64,000 bases of DNA from Pseudoxanthomonas sp. SL93. Its GTDB lineage: Bacteria > Pseudomonadota > Gammaproteobacteria > Xanthomonadales > Xanthomonadaceae. This document shows positions 18,300 through 27,152 of this stretch, piece by piece. The stretch is taken from the NCBI RefSeq assembly GCF_026625825.1, contig NZ_CP113065.1:2418001-2482000 (forward strand). Direction: 5' to 3'. Made by a program: the position numbers and the translations under genes. Every line of letters begins with the position of its first letter. The first letter of the stretch is position 1. Under the pieces are notes generated by a model. The model was not told where the DNA came from. It ran no database searches and saw only the letters and a list, made by a program, of their open reading frames with translations.

Positions 18300-20606
18300 A
18301 TGACCCTGATCCGCACCCTGCTCGCCTTCCTGCTGCTGCCGCTGGCCGCGCTGACCGCCCAACCGGCGGCGGCGATCACCCAGGACGACCTGCTGCCGGT
18401 GGACGAGGCCTTCGTGCTGACGGCCAGTGCGCCCAGCCGGGACCGCATCGAGATCCGCTGGAAGATCACCGAGGGCTACTACCTCTATCGCCACCGCACC
18501 AGCGTGGAAGCGGGGACCGGCTTTGCCGCGCAGCCGCTGCAGATGCCCAAGGGCAAGGCGTACCGCGATGAATTCTTCGGCGACGTGGAAACCTACCGCG
18601 GCGACCTGCTCGCCATCCTTCCCGGCCAGGCCGCGGCGGGCGCCGACAGCGTCAGCCTGAAGATCAGGTACCAGGGCTGCGCCGACGCCGGCATCTGCTA
18701 TCCGCCGCAGACCCGCACGCTGACCGTGGCATTGCCCGTGGAAGGCGGCGGCAGGGACGCGGGCTTCACGCCCCTGACCGGGCCGGGGCTGCAGGCCGGC
18801 TCACTGCTGGGCAAGCCGGCGACCGGGGCGGTGGACGCGCTGCCATTGCCTGCCGAACAGGCGTTCGCGTTCGAGGCGATCGCGTTCGACGGCAACCAGC
18901 TGCTGCTGCGCTTCACGCCGGCCCGCGGCTACTACGTGTACCGCGACCGCACGTCGATGGCGCTGGAAGGCGACCCGGCCGTGTCCTTGCTGGCCCCGCG
19001 CTGGCCGGCCGGCGTCGCGCACCGCGACGAACACTTCGGCGAGGTGACGGTCTACTTCGACCAGGCGGAAGTACCCGTCCCGCTGCGGCGCACGCACGCC
19101 AAGGCGACGCAGGCGACGTTGCGGGTCACGTTCCAGGGGTGCCAGGCTGACGGCATCTGTTATCCACCGATGACCCGCCGGGTGAAGCTGTCGCTTCCGG
19201 CCGGCGAGGTGACGCCTGCGGACGCACCTGCCCCCGCCGTCGCTCCGTTGATCGAACCGCTGCCGGGCGCGGCGGTGGCCGGCGCGACCGATGCGACGCC
19301 TGCCGGTGCCGAGGCGGCATCGGCGGATGCACCGCCCGCCGATGTCGAACGCACGCGCCCGCCGGAGGATGTCCTGGCGCGCAGCCAGCGGGGACCCACC
19401 ACGCTGTTCGCGGCACTCGCGCTGGCGCTGCTGGGCGGCCTGATCCTCAACCTGATGCCGTGCGTGTTGCCGGTGCTGTCGCTGAAGGCGCTGTCGCTGG
19501 CCGAGAGCGGGCGCAGCGGGGGATACGCACGGCGCAGCGCGCTCTGGTACACCGCCGGCGTGCTGGTGAGTTTCGTCGCGGTGGGCGCGCTGGCCATTTC
19601 GCTGCGCGCCGCCGGCCAGGCACTGGGCTGGGGTTTCCAGCTGCAGCAGCCCTGGGTGGTGGGATTGCTGGCGTACGTGATGTTCGCCGTGGGCCTGAGC
19701 CTGTCGGGCGTGTTCGCCGTCGGCTATCGGCTGGCGGGGGCCGGCCATGGACTGATGCAGCGCACGGGGCCGGCGGGCGATTTCTTCACCGGCGTGCTGG
19801 CCGTGGTGGTGGCCAGCCCGTGCACGGCACCGTTCATGGGGTTGGCGCTGGCCTATGCCTTCACGGCGCCGACTGTGCTGGCCCTGCTGGTGTTCGCGGT
19901 GCTGGGCCTGGGCCTGGCCCTGCCCTTCCTGTTGATCGGCTTCATTCCCGCGCTGGCCAACCGCCTGCCGCGCCCGGGCACATGGATGGAAACGCTGAAG
20001 CAGGTGCTGGCGTTCCCGATGTATCTCACCGCCGCGTGGTTGCTGTGGGTGCTGGGCAAGCAGCGCGGCATCGATGCGGTGGGGCTGGCCTTGGCCGGAC
20101 TGGTCGTACTGGCACTGGGGCTGTGGTGGTTCCAGCGCCTTCGCCTGCGCAGCGCCCCGCTGCAGCGAACGCTGTCCGTGCTGGTGGTGGTGGCATCGCT
20201 GCTGCCGCTGGCGCTGGCGCACCGCCTGCCGCAGGCGACGCGCGCCGCGGTGACCGAGCCGGGCCAGGTGGCGTATTCCGCCGAACGCCTGGCGGCGCTG
20301 CGCGCCGAAGGCCGCATCGTTTTCGTCGACATGACCGCCGACTGGTGCGTCACCTGCAAGGCCAATGAAAAGGCCGTGCTGGACAAGCCGGCCTTCCGCG
20401 AGCTGTTGGCATCGCACGAGGCGGTGATGATGACCGGCGACTGGACCAACGTGGACCCGGCCATCACCACCTTCCTGGAAGAGCACAAGGCGGTCGGCGT
20501 GCCGCTCTACGTGGTGTATCCGCGCGACGGCGGCGAAGGCGAGGTGCTTCCCACCGTACTGACCCACGAGCTGGTCAGCGACGCCCTGGCACGGGCGGCG
20601 CGATGA
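18300..20606 (+). CDS. dsbD: Thiol:disulfide interchange protein DsbD with duplicated N-terminal domain
   Basis: Inner-membrane protein that carries electrons from cytoplasmic thioredoxin to periplasmic disulfide reductases and cytochrome c maturation. At 768 residues it is about 200 longer than E. coli DsbD because the N-terminal DsbD-alpha domain occurs twice: about residues 28-150 (YYLYRHRTS ... CADAGICYPPQTR) and about 185-305 (YYVYRDRTS ... CQADGICYPPMTR). Eight or so transmembrane helices follow (about 365-645, with NLMPCVLPVLSLK and SPCTAPFMG redox cysteines) and then a thioredoxin-like gamma domain with DWCVTCK (about 683). The signal peptide is at 1-25. It overlaps the next gene by ATGA. 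Confidence 0.95.
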   Translation: MTLIRTLLAFLLLPLAALTAQPAAAITQDDLLPVDEAFVLTASAPSRDRIEIRWKITEGYYLYRHRTSVEAGTGFAAQPLQMPKGKAYRDEFFGDVETYRGDLLAILPGQAAAGADSVSLKIRYQGCADAGICYPPQTRTLTVALPVEGGGRDAGFTPLTGPGLQAGSLLGKPATGAVDALPLPAEQAFAFEAIAFDGNQLLLRFTPARGYYVYRDRTSMALEGDPAVSLLAPRWPAGVAHRDEHFGEVTVYFDQAEVPVPLRRTHAKATQATLRVTFQGCQADGICYPPMTRRVKLSLPAGEVTPADAPAPAVAPLIEPLPGAAVAGATDATPAGAEAASADAPPADVERTRPPEDVLARSQRGPTTLFAALALALLGGLILNLMPCVLPVLSLKALSLAESGRSGGYARRSALWYTAGVLVSFVAVGALAISLRAAGQALGWGFQLQQPWVVGLLAYVMFAVGLSLSGVFAVGYRLAGAGHGLMQRTGPAGDFFTGVLAVVVASPCTAPFMGLALAYAFTAPTVLALLVFAVLGLGLALPFLLIGFIPALANRLPRPGTWMETLKQVLAFPMYLTAAWLLWVLGKQRGIDAVGLALAGLVVLALGLWWFQRLRLRSAPLQRTLSVLVVVASLLPLALAHRLPQATRAAVTEPGQVAYSAERLAALRAEGRIVFVDMTADWCVTCKANEKAVLDKPAFRELLASHEAVMMTGDWTNVDPAITTFLEEHKAVGVPLYVVYPRDGGEGEVLPTVLTHELVSDALARAAR

Positions 20607-21196
20607 AGGCGACCACCCCGCGCATCCTGCTGGTGGCGGTTCTGGCAGGCGGACTGGGCCTGCTGGCCAGCGCCTGGTTCAACGGCAATCCACTGTGGCG
20701 CACGGCCCCCGGCGAGCGCGCCCTGCACGCCGCCGTGAACGCGACGGCGCCCGCGCCTCCCGCCGGGTTCACGCCCGCGGGGATCGGCGACCCCATGCCG
20801 CGCATCGCACTGCCCGGACTGGACGGCAAGATCGTCGATCTGGCCGCGAACCACCCCGGCAGGCGCCTGCTGATCAATGTCTGGGCCAGCTGGTGCGGGC
20901 CCTGCATCGAAGAGATGCCCGAACTGGAACGGTTCGCGGCCTCGCAAGCGAACGACGGCGTGCAGGTGATCGGGCTGGCCCTGGACACGCCCGAGGGCGT
21001 CCGCGATTTCCTGTCACGGGTACCGGTCAGCTACCCCATCGTGCTGGATACCCCCGGCCCGGCCGATGCCAGCGTCTGGCTGGGCAATGCCAAGGGCGTG
21101 CTGCCGTATACCGTGCTGGTGGGTGCCGATGGCCGCATCGTCCGGCAGAAGGTGGGACCGTTCCAGCACGGCGAGATCAGTGGCTGGGTCGACTGA
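20603..21196 (+). CDS. TlpA/ResA-type thioredoxin-like protein, membrane-anchored
   Basis: Periplasmic disulfide reductase of 197 residues: N-terminal anchor (ILLVAVLAGGLGLLASAWF), then a thioredoxin fold with active site WCGPC (about residue 98) and the cis-Pro loop LPYTVLVGADGRI. Its start overlaps the dsbD stop by 4 bp, so translation is coupled. Redox partnership with DsbD is a reasonable inference: DsbD gives electrons, this protein passes them to a client such as cytochrome c or an oxidised periplasmic protein. Confidence 0.92.
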   Translation: MKATTPRILLVAVLAGGLGLLASAWFNGNPLWRTAPGERALHAAVNATAPAPPAGFTPAGIGDPMPRIALPGLDGKIVDLAANHPGRRLLINVWASWCGPCIEEMPELERFAASQANDGVQVIGLALDTPEGVRDFLSRVPVSYPIVLDTPGPADASVWLGNAKGVLPYTVLVGADGRIVRQKVGPFQHGEISGWVD

Positions 21197-21419
21197 CAGC
21201 GCCATCGCTCAAGATCGTCGAACAGGCAGGCTTCCTGCCTTCACGGGGCCCTCACTGACGCGTCGCCGACGGCATCGCGCCGCCGAAAGCCGCAGGCGCC
21301 ACGGATCCCGCGTGATCGCCGCCGGAATTCAAACAATCGATTAAAACGAGGCAAACTTCGGCGAACTGGACAGCATCGCCGGGTTCAAGCAGACTGCCGC
21401 CCTTCCGCTGGAGACGCGA

Positions 21420-21863
21420 ATGGCGAAGCTGCTGGTCCTGCATGGCCCCAACCTCAACCTGCTCGGCACGCGCGAGCCGGAGGTCTATGGCCACGCGACC
21501 CTGGCAGACATCGACCTGGCGCTGACGGCCCAGGCCAAGACCGCCGGCCACCAGCTGGAAAGCGTCCAGTCGAACGCCGAGCATGTCCTGGTCGAACGCG
21601 TGCAGGCCGCCCGCACCGACGGCACCGATTTCATCCTGATCAACCCCGCCGCCTTCACCCACACCTCCGTCGCCCTGCGCGACGCACTGGCCGCGGTGGC
21701 CCTGCCTTACATCGAAATCCACCTGTCCAACCCGCATACCCGCGAACCGTTCCGCCATACCAGCTACTTCAGCGACAAGGCGGTCGGCGTGGTCTGCGGT
21801 TTCGGCGCCGACAGCTACCGCTACGCCCTGGACGCCGCGCTGGCCCGGGTGGCAGCCGCATGA
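21420..21863 (+). CDS. aroQ: 3-dehydroquinate dehydratase, type II
   Basis: Third step of the shikimate pathway: dehydrates 3-dehydroquinate to 3-dehydroshikimate. The 147-residue dodecamer-forming family signature is clear: [21 protein letters not shown] with the catalytic Tyr in VYG, IINPAA-type loop ([15 protein letters not shown]) and [26 protein letters not shown]. The position just before accB-accC is the arrangement seen in many gammaproteobacteria and suggests co-transcription across the 112-bp gap. Confidence 0.97.
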   Translation: MAKLLVLHGPNLNLLGTREPEVYGHATLADIDLALTAQAKTAGHQLESVQSNAEHVLVERVQAARTDGTDFILINPAAFTHTSVALRDALAAVALPYIEIHLSNPHTREPFRHTSYFSDKAVGVVCGFGADSYRYALDAALARVAAA

Positions 21864-21975
21864 CCCACGACGACAACACCCCGTTCCGACGCGCCGGCTG
21901 AAAGCCGCCCGTCCCGCCGGCGCGCCGCGCCGCCGCCTTCTTTCCACCGCTGCATCCACCGTATACGAGGCCCCT

Positions 21976-22452
21976 ATGGATCTCCGCAAAATCAAGAAAC
22001 TGATCGACCTGCTGGAAGAGTCGAACCTGGCAGAAATCGAGATCAAGGAAGGCGAGGAATCCGTGCGCCTGGCCCGCACGCCGAAGGGCGGCTACGCCGT
22101 GCCGGCCCCCGCGCCCGTGGCGTACGCCGAACCGCGCCCGGCCGCGCCGATGCCGATGAGCTCGCCGACCGAGGCCTCCACGGGCGGTTCGGCCAAGCCC
22201 GGCAACAACCTGCCCGACGGCCACGTGGTGCGCGCACCGATGGTCGGCACCTTCTACGCCTCGCCGTCGCCGGAGAAGCCCGCGTTCGTCAGCGTCGGCC
22301 AGGCCGTCAAGGCCGGCGACACGCTGGCCATCATCGAAGCCATGAAGATGTTCAACCCCATCGAGGCCGACGTATCCGGCACCGTGCTGGCGATCCTGAC
22401 CGAAAGCGGCCAGCCGATCGAGTTCGACCAGCCGCTGTTCGTCATCGGGTGA
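21976..22452 (+). CDS. accB: Biotin carboxyl carrier protein of acetyl-CoA carboxylase
   Basis: Carries the carboxybiotin for malonyl-CoA synthesis in fatty acid biosynthesis. The N-terminal helix ([26 protein letters not shown], shown only by its ends MDLRKI and IEIKEG) leads to an Ala/Pro-rich linker and then the biotinyl domain, whose lysine is in IIEAMKMFN (about residue 124). Length 158 is normal. Its partner accC usually follows at once; here an S23-type cassette of about 410 bp separates them. Confidence 0.97.
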   Translation: MDLRKIKKLIDLLEESNLAEIEIKEGEESVRLARTPKGGYAVPAPAPVAYAEPRPAAPMPMSSPTEASTGGSAKPGNNLPDGHVVRAPMVGTFYASPSPEKPAFVSVGQAVKAGDTLAIIEAMKMFNPIEADVSGTVLAILTESGQPIEFDQPLFVIG

Positions 22453-22477
22453 TTGGTGATTCGTGAGAAGTGATTCG
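22449..22477 (+). repeat. Left inverted repeat of the S23 cassette
   Basis: Twenty-nine bases starting GTGATTGGTGATTCGTGA and ending GTGATTCG. It overlaps the last bases of accB and includes the GTG start of the S23 gene at 22463. Confidence 0.8.
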
Positions 22478-22882
22478 CAAGAGCGACCACACCAGCGACT
22501 GGATGTCTGGCGTGACGCCATGGACCTTGTCACGATCATCTACGCATATTCAGCAGGCTTCCCTCAAGAAGAGAGATTTGGACTGACTTCGCAGATTAGG
22601 CGTGCAGCAGTAAGCGTTCCATCGAATATAGCGGAAGGTGCGGCACGCAAATCCACACCCGAACTGGTTCGCTTTCTATCCATCGCGCGCGGTTCGCTTT
22701 CCGAACTGGATACTCAGATTGAAATCGCCATCCGGCTTGGATTTGCCTCCCCGTCGCCCGAACTGCAATCCACGCTCGACCGTACATTCGCCAGGTTGAA
22801 CGCACTGATGACCAGCGTCAGCAGAACGACCCCCGAATCACCCATCACCAATCACGAATCACGGCCCTCCCATGCTCGATAA
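22463..22882 (+). CDS. Four-helix-bundle protein of the S23/23S-rRNA intervening-sequence family
   Basis: A 139-residue protein with the family core [42 protein letters not shown] and [23 protein letters not shown]. Proteins of this kind form pentameric four-helix bundles; they are encoded in intervening sequences of 23S rRNA, near retron or diversity-generating elements, and as stray cassettes. Function is unknown. The start is GTG at 22463, inside the left repeat; the last 16 residues come from the right repeat, and the stop overlaps the accC start by 11 bp, so translation may be coupled to accC. Confidence 0.88.
   Translation: MRSDSQERPHQRLDVWRDAMDLVTIIYAYSAGFPQEERFGLTSQIRRAAVSVPSNIAEGAARKSTPELVRFLSIARGSLSELDTQIEIAIRLGFASPSPELQSTLDRTFARLNALMTSVSRTTPESPITNHESRPSHAR
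22834..22862 (-). repeat. Right inverted repeat of the S23 cassette
   Basis: The reverse complement begins GTGATTCGTGATTGGTGA and ends GTGATTCG, matching the left repeat at 24 of 29 positions. It lies inside the 3' end of the S23 gene and 9 bp upstream of accC. Confidence 0.8.
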
Positions 22883-24239
22883 AGTCGTCATCGCCAACCG
22901 GGGTGAGATCGCGCTGCGCATCCTGCGCGCCTGCCACACCCTGGGCATCCGCACGGTCGCGGTGCATTCCACCGTCGACCGCAACCTCAAGCACGTGGCC
23001 ATGGCCGACGAGTCGGTCTGCATCGGCCCGGCCGCGTCGAAGGACAGCTACCTCAACATCCCGGCGATCATCGCCGCTGCCGAGGTGACCGACGCGCAGG
23101 CCATCCACCCGGGCTACGGCTTCCTGTCGGAGAACGCCGACTTCGCCGAGCGCGTGGAGCAGTCCGGCTTCATCTTCATCGGCCCCAAGGCCGACACCAT
23201 CCGCATGATGGGCGACAAGGTCGAGGCGATCCGCGCGATGAAGGCCGCCGGTGTGCCGTGCGTGCCGGGCAGCGGTGGTCCGCTGGGCGACGACATCGTC
23301 GCCAACACCAAGATCGCGCGCGAGATCGGCTACCCGGTGATCATCAAGGCCGCCGGCGGCGGTGGTGGCCGCGGCATGCGCGTGGTGCATGTCGAAGGCG
23401 CACTGAAGGCCGCCATCGAGACCACCAAGTCCGAAGCCAAGGCCGCGTTCGGCAATGGCGAGGTCTACATGGAGAAGTTCCTGGAGAATCCGCGCCACGT
23501 GGAGATCCAGGTGCTGGCCGACGGCCAGGGCAACGCCATCCACCTGGGCGAGCGCGACTGCTCGATGCAGCGCCGCCACCAGAAGGTGGTGGAGGAAGCA
23601 CCGGCCCCCGGCATCAGCGACGAACAGCGCGCGGAAATCGGCAAGGTCTGCGTGGAAGCCTGCCTGCGCATCGGTTACCGCGGTGCCGGCACGTTCGAAT
23701 TCCTGTACGAGGACGGCCGCTTCTACTTCATCGAGATGAACACCCGCATCCAGGTGGAGCATCCCGTCACCGAGCGCATCACCGGCATCGACCTGGTGTG
23801 CGAGCAGTTGAAGATCGCCGCCGGGCAGAAGCTGGGCATCAAGCAGTCCGACATCGTGATGCGCGGCCATGCCATCGAGTGCCGCATCAATGCGGAAGAT
23901 CCGGATACGTTCATGCCGCACCCGGGCCTGATCCAGCACTTCCATCCGCCGGGTGGCCCGGGCGTGCGCGTGGATACGCACATCTACGAAGGCTACCGCG
24001 TGCCGCCGAACTACGATTCGATGATCGGCAAGCTGATCGTGCACGGTCCCGACCGCGAAACCGCCATCGCGCGCATGCGCGTGGCGCTCAGCGAGATGGT
24101 GGTGGACGGCATCAAGACGAACATCCCGCTGCAGCAGCGCATCATGCGCGACCAGGGGTTCCAGGCTGGCGGCCAGAACATCCACTACCTGGAAAAGCGC
24201 CTGGCCGAGCGCAAGAACAAGACCATCGCACTGGTCTGA
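22872..24239 (+). CDS. accC: Biotin carboxylase subunit of acetyl-CoA carboxylase
   Basis: ATP-grasp enzyme that carboxylates biotin on AccB. The 455-residue sequence shows [17 protein letters not shown] at the start, [14 protein letters not shown] (glycine-rich lid), [20 protein letters not shown] and [14 protein letters not shown], all intact. No good ribosome site precedes its ATG (GGCCCTCCC), which makes translational coupling to the S23 gene, whose stop lies inside accC, likely (inference). A strong terminator follows at 24252-24283. Confidence 0.98.
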   Translation: MLDKVVIANRGEIALRILRACHTLGIRTVAVHSTVDRNLKHVAMADESVCIGPAASKDSYLNIPAIIAAAEVTDAQAIHPGYGFLSENADFAERVEQSGFIFIGPKADTIRMMGDKVEAIRAMKAAGVPCVPGSGGPLGDDIVANTKIAREIGYPVIIKAAGGGGGRGMRVVHVEGALKAAIETTKSEAKAAFGNGEVYMEKFLENPRHVEIQVLADGQGNAIHLGERDCSMQRRHQKVVEEAPAPGISDEQRAEIGKVCVEACLRIGYRGAGTFEFLYEDGRFYFIEMNTRIQVEHPVTERITGIDLVCEQLKIAAGQKLGIKQSDIVMRGHAIECRINAEDPDTFMPHPGLIQHFHPPGGPGVRVDTHIYEGYRVPPNYDSMIGKLIVHGPDRETAIARMRVALSEMVVDGIKTNIPLQQRIMRDQGFQAGGQNIHYLEKRLAERKNKTIALV

Positions 24240-24251
24240 AGCGACTCGCAT

Positions 24252-24283
24252 GGCAGGACGGCGACACCGCCGTCCTGCCGTTT
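24252..24283 (+). terminator. Terminator of the acc operon
   Basis: A perfect 12-bp stem (GGCAGGACGGCG / CGCCGTCCTGCC) with an ACAC loop follows 12 bp after the accC stop; the T-run is short (GTTT). Confidence 0.8.
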
Positions 24284-24399
24284 CCGCAGGCCACGGCACA
24301 CCCGCATCGCAGCGTCAATGTGGCATCAGCCATTGGCGTTGCATGTCCGGGGACGCAGCGCTCCGGCGTTGGAGGAAGGGACCCCTTTCTCCACGAGAC

Positions 24400-25632
24400 A
24401 TGCCGATGCGCCCCGTCCACCGCTCCCTGTTCGTCGCCTGTTGCATCACGCTTGCGGCAGCACCCGCTTCCAGCGCGCCGCCCGCGGGCCCACCCACGCA
24501 GGTGTGGATCGACGTGGCCACCCACAGCATGGCCGGCATGCCCGACATGGGCGCGATGGGTGGACTGGCGTCGCGGATGATGGGGGGAGGCGCCATGCAG
24601 GCGCACTACGGCCAGACGCGCATGCCCGCCATGCCCGGGCAATACCTCGACATCGCCCTGCACAACCGCCTCAATCCAGGCAAGGAAGCGCAGCAGCTGG
24701 TTCCCGCCGGCCTCAAGCTGGGCAAGACATTGCCGCTGGTGCCGCCGGTGCGCAAGGGCGAGCCTGTCGATCACGCCGGCGAGTACAAGCCACCCGAAGG
24801 CCAGGCGCGTCTGCTGATCTATTGGGGATGTGGCGACACCGTGCGCAAGGGACAGCCCAGGGTCATCACGCTCAGTGCCAGCGGCGGCAAGGTGGAAGTC
24901 AATGGCTCCATGCAGGGACGTTACGCACCCGACCGCACCATCGATCCCGATCCGGCCTATGCGCTGTGGCCCAACCCGAAATCGGGCAAGCGTGTGCCTG
25001 ACGGCGCGTCACTGCAGGGCGCGCATCAGGTCACCGGCGCAGGCGTGCCGGAATCGCTGAAGTTCGAGCTGAAACAGGTGGCCGACTTCATGCCCAGGGT
25101 CGCGCTGCAGAGCAGCGGCACGCTGGCGGATGGCCAGACCTGGCGATGGTCGCCGGTGGAGCGCGCGCAGGCGTACTTCCTGCATGCCATCGGTGCCAAG
25201 GGCAAGGACGTCGTGCTGTGGAGCAGCGCGGAAGTCCCCGACGTCGGCATGGGCATAGTCGATTACCTGGGCGGTTCGCTGATCGAGCGCTGGTTGAAGG
25301 AGAAGGTCCTGCTTCCCGCCAGCGCGAACCAGTGCGCGATCCCCAAGGGCATCTTCGCCGACGCCGGCGAAGGCAGCGAGGGCGGTGGTGGCCTGCTCAG
25401 CATCATCGCCTACGGCCCGGAAAGCCACATCGCCTGGCCGCCGAAACCCGCCGATCCCAAGCAGCCCTGGAATCCGGAATGGAACGTGCGCGTGCGCACC
25501 AAGTCCACCGGCGGCGCGATGCTGGGCATGGATCTGTCGCAGCTGCAGGACATGGAAGCGCAAGACGAACAGAAGCCGCAGGAAGAGAAGAAGCCGTTGC
25601 GCAGGCTGTTGCAGGGCATCATCGGCGGTTGA
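24400..25632 (+). CDS. Exported protein of unknown function, Met/Gly/Pro-rich
   Basis: A 410-residue protein. The start at 24400 is followed by a signal peptide (LFVACCITLAAAPASSAPP); the longer frame upstream is not supported. The N-terminal part is rich in Met and Gly (MAGMPDMGAMGGLASRMMGGG), a centre segment LLIYWGCGDTVRKGQPR and a two-strand repeat with ALQSSGTLADGQTWRWSP are seen. It ends in a charged tail. I do not recognise a characterised family; homologues appear to be hypothetical. It is monocistronic. Confidence 0.75.
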   Translation: MPMRPVHRSLFVACCITLAAAPASSAPPAGPPTQVWIDVATHSMAGMPDMGAMGGLASRMMGGGAMQAHYGQTRMPAMPGQYLDIALHNRLNPGKEAQQLVPAGLKLGKTLPLVPPVRKGEPVDHAGEYKPPEGQARLLIYWGCGDTVRKGQPRVITLSASGGKVEVNGSMQGRYAPDRTIDPDPAYALWPNPKSGKRVPDGASLQGAHQVTGAGVPESLKFELKQVADFMPRVALQSSGTLADGQTWRWSPVERAQAYFLHAIGAKGKDVVLWSSAEVPDVGMGIVDYLGGSLIERWLKEKVLLPASANQCAIPKGIFADAGEGSEGGGGLLSIIAYGPESHIAWPPKPADPKQPWNPEWNVRVRTKSTGGAMLGMDLSQLQDMEAQDEQKPQEEKKPLRRLLQGIIGG

Positions 25633-25655
25633 GGGGCGCGCTGCGCGCCATCAGA

Positions 25656-25689
25656 AAAACGAAGGGCCGGGGACTGTTCCCGGCCCTTC
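25656..25689. terminator. Terminator shared by convergent genes
   Basis: An 11-bp stem GAAGGGCCGGG / CCCGGCCCTTC with a 7-nt loop lies between two convergent genes. Five A before the stem give a U-run for minus-strand transcripts. Confidence 0.75.
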
Positions 25690-25718
25690 TTCGCGCATGT
25701 TTCAGACAGCGGTGCGCA

Positions 25719-26075
25719 TTACGGTGCGGGCACCTGCGTCCCCCTCACCGGCGTCGCACCCAGCGGCGACGAAGGATCGGTCACCCGCACGGTTTCGGAC
25801 GAACCGTCAGGCCATACGACCTTGATCGTGCTGCCGGGCGCGAGCGTGGAGAACGGCGTGCCGCTGCGTGCGCGGTACAGGGCGGCCACCTGCGCTGCGC
25901 CCAGCCGGCGCGCATCGTCCGGCAGATGGATGGTCATGTGCGCCACCCGCGTCAGGTCCCGGTATTCGGGCTGTCGCGTCTCGATGACCAGGGTCGCGGC
26001 CGCGGCCGCATAGGCCACCACCACCAGGCTCCAGACCAGGAGGTTCACTCCGGGCCGCGTGCGCTTGTATTTCAT
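25719..26075 (-). CDS. Small membrane-anchored protein of unknown function
   Basis: 118 residues, with one transmembrane helix near the N-terminus (LLVWSLVVVAYAAAAATLVI). A soluble tail (about 80 residues, TIKVVWPDGSSETVRVTDPSSPLG) follows. The ATG at 26075 overlaps the stop of the upstream gene by 4 bp, so the two form a coupled pair. No family is recognised. The larger open frame to 26564 on this strand is a shadow of the upstream gene. Confidence 0.7.
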   Translation of the reverse strand: MKYKRTRPGVNLLVWSLVVVAYAAAAATLVIETRQPEYRDLTRVAHMTIHLPDDARRLGAAQVAALYRARSGTPFSTLAPGSTIKVVWPDGSSETVRVTDPSSPLGATPVRGTQVPAP

Positions 26076-27004
26076 CCGTCCACTCCCGGGTGGGACAACA
26101 GCGTGCCCACCATCTCGTCCACGTTGTCCACGCCCTGGCGCGGCACACCGGCATCGCGCGCAAAGGTGGTGAAGTCCTGCGATTCGTCCTGCGAGCAGAT
26201 GCCGCCATTGACGCAGTAATTGGTCATCATCGCGCCGGCGGGGCTGCAATCCATGCCGAGCTGGCACGAGGCGATGCGCCACGCGATTTCCGACAGGTCG
26301 CTGCCCGACACGTCGCCCAGCGTTTCCCGGTGCGCCCCGCCCACCGTGCCCATCGCCGGCGCGATCGCGACGAAGGCGAAGGGATCGCGCGACTCGAGCA
26401 CGCGCAGCACCAGGTCGCGACGGTAGGCTTCGTCGTCGCGCAGCGGCTGCTCCATCGCCAGCAACGACGCCTCGGCGGCCAGGCTGCCGGCCTGGGCGGC
26501 CTGCACGCGCTGGGTGATGATCTTCGGCAGCGAGAACCCGTCCTGCGGCACGAACCGCCCGCACCGCTGCTGCACGCGCTGGCGCGCCGACACCATCGCC
26601 GCGCCATTGGAAAGCCCCAGGCGCGCGATGACCTGGGTGTCATGCGCGTAGGTCGCCGGATCGGAGGCGTATCCCGCGCAGTAGTCCTGCACCAGGCTGA
26701 GCAGCCACATCGCATCGGCATCGCCGGCAACCGCACTGGCCATCAGCGTCTGCGTATAGGCGAACAGGTCGGGGCTTTCTTCGAACGCGCGCCGCAGCGG
26801 CGACATCGACAACGTCGCACGCATCGCCACCGGGGTGGGCCGCAGCGCCTGCACGGGGGCCGCATCCCGCGAGGCCTGCGCCGACGGGAGCGGTTCCGGT
26901 TCCGCCACGCGCGGCACGGCCTGCCCGGCATGACGCAGCGGAATCCACGCCAACACACCCAGCAGGCCCACCAGCGCAGACAGCAACAGCGGCTTCCGGG
27001 TCAT
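26072..27004 (-). CDS. Membrane-anchored protein of unknown function, Cys-containing periplasmic part
   Basis: 310 residues with an N-terminal hydrophobic segment ([18 protein letters not shown]) and an Ala/Arg-rich helical body. Cysteines near residues 105-120 ([10 protein letters not shown]), 150 (QQRCGRF), and a C-terminal CQLGMDC...YCVNGGIC cluster suggest disulfides outside the cytoplasm. The start at 27004 was chosen for the signal-like N-terminus; the frame to 27154 is shorter on evidence. Coupled to the small gene downstream by 4-bp overlap. Function unknown. Confidence 0.7.
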   Translation of the reverse strand: MTRKPLLLSALVGLLGVLAWIPLRHAGQAVPRVAEPEPLPSAQASRDAAPVQALRPTPVAMRATLSMSPLRRAFEESPDLFAYTQTLMASAVAGDADAMWLLSLVQDYCAGYASDPATYAHDTQVIARLGLSNGAAMVSARQRVQQRCGRFVPQDGFSLPKIITQRVQAAQAGSLAAEASLLAMEQPLRDDEAYRRDLVLRVLESRDPFAFVAIAPAMGTVGGAHRETLGDVSGSDLSEIAWRIASCQLGMDCSPAGAMMTNYCVNGGICSQDESQDFTTFARDAGVPRQGVDNVDEMVGTLLSHPGVDG

Positions 27005-27152
27005 GCACCGATTATCCGGGCCGCGCGACCCCCTTTCAACGCGGAAGGCCCTCGCCCGACCCGCTGCGACGGCCTTTCGTCGCCTGAACGCGGCGGGTCT
27101 GCCGAGGACCCCATGCGACAATCCCCTTTCCCTGTCGCCACGCCCCACCACC

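Larger units (their letters stand above)
22449..22862. mobile_element. Inverted-repeat-bounded cassette with an S23/four-helix-bundle gene, inserted between accB and accC
   Basis: Two 29-bp imperfect inverted repeats (22449-22477 and 22834-22862; 24 of 29 identical) bound the unit. Each repeat is itself built from iterations of GTGATTSG (GTGATTGGTGATTCGTGA on the left). The insert holds one gene and no transposase. It begins inside the accB stop codon region and ends 9 bp before the accC start, so the operon stays transcribed. A cassette mobilised in trans, or a retro/IVS-like element, is inferred from the repeats and position; I do not know a described transposition mechanism for it. Confidence 0.7.

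Noticed and set aside
21225..21243. Small hairpin after the thioredoxin-like gene as a terminator
   Set aside because: AGGCAGGCTTCCTGCCT has a short stem and no T-run, so I did not call it.
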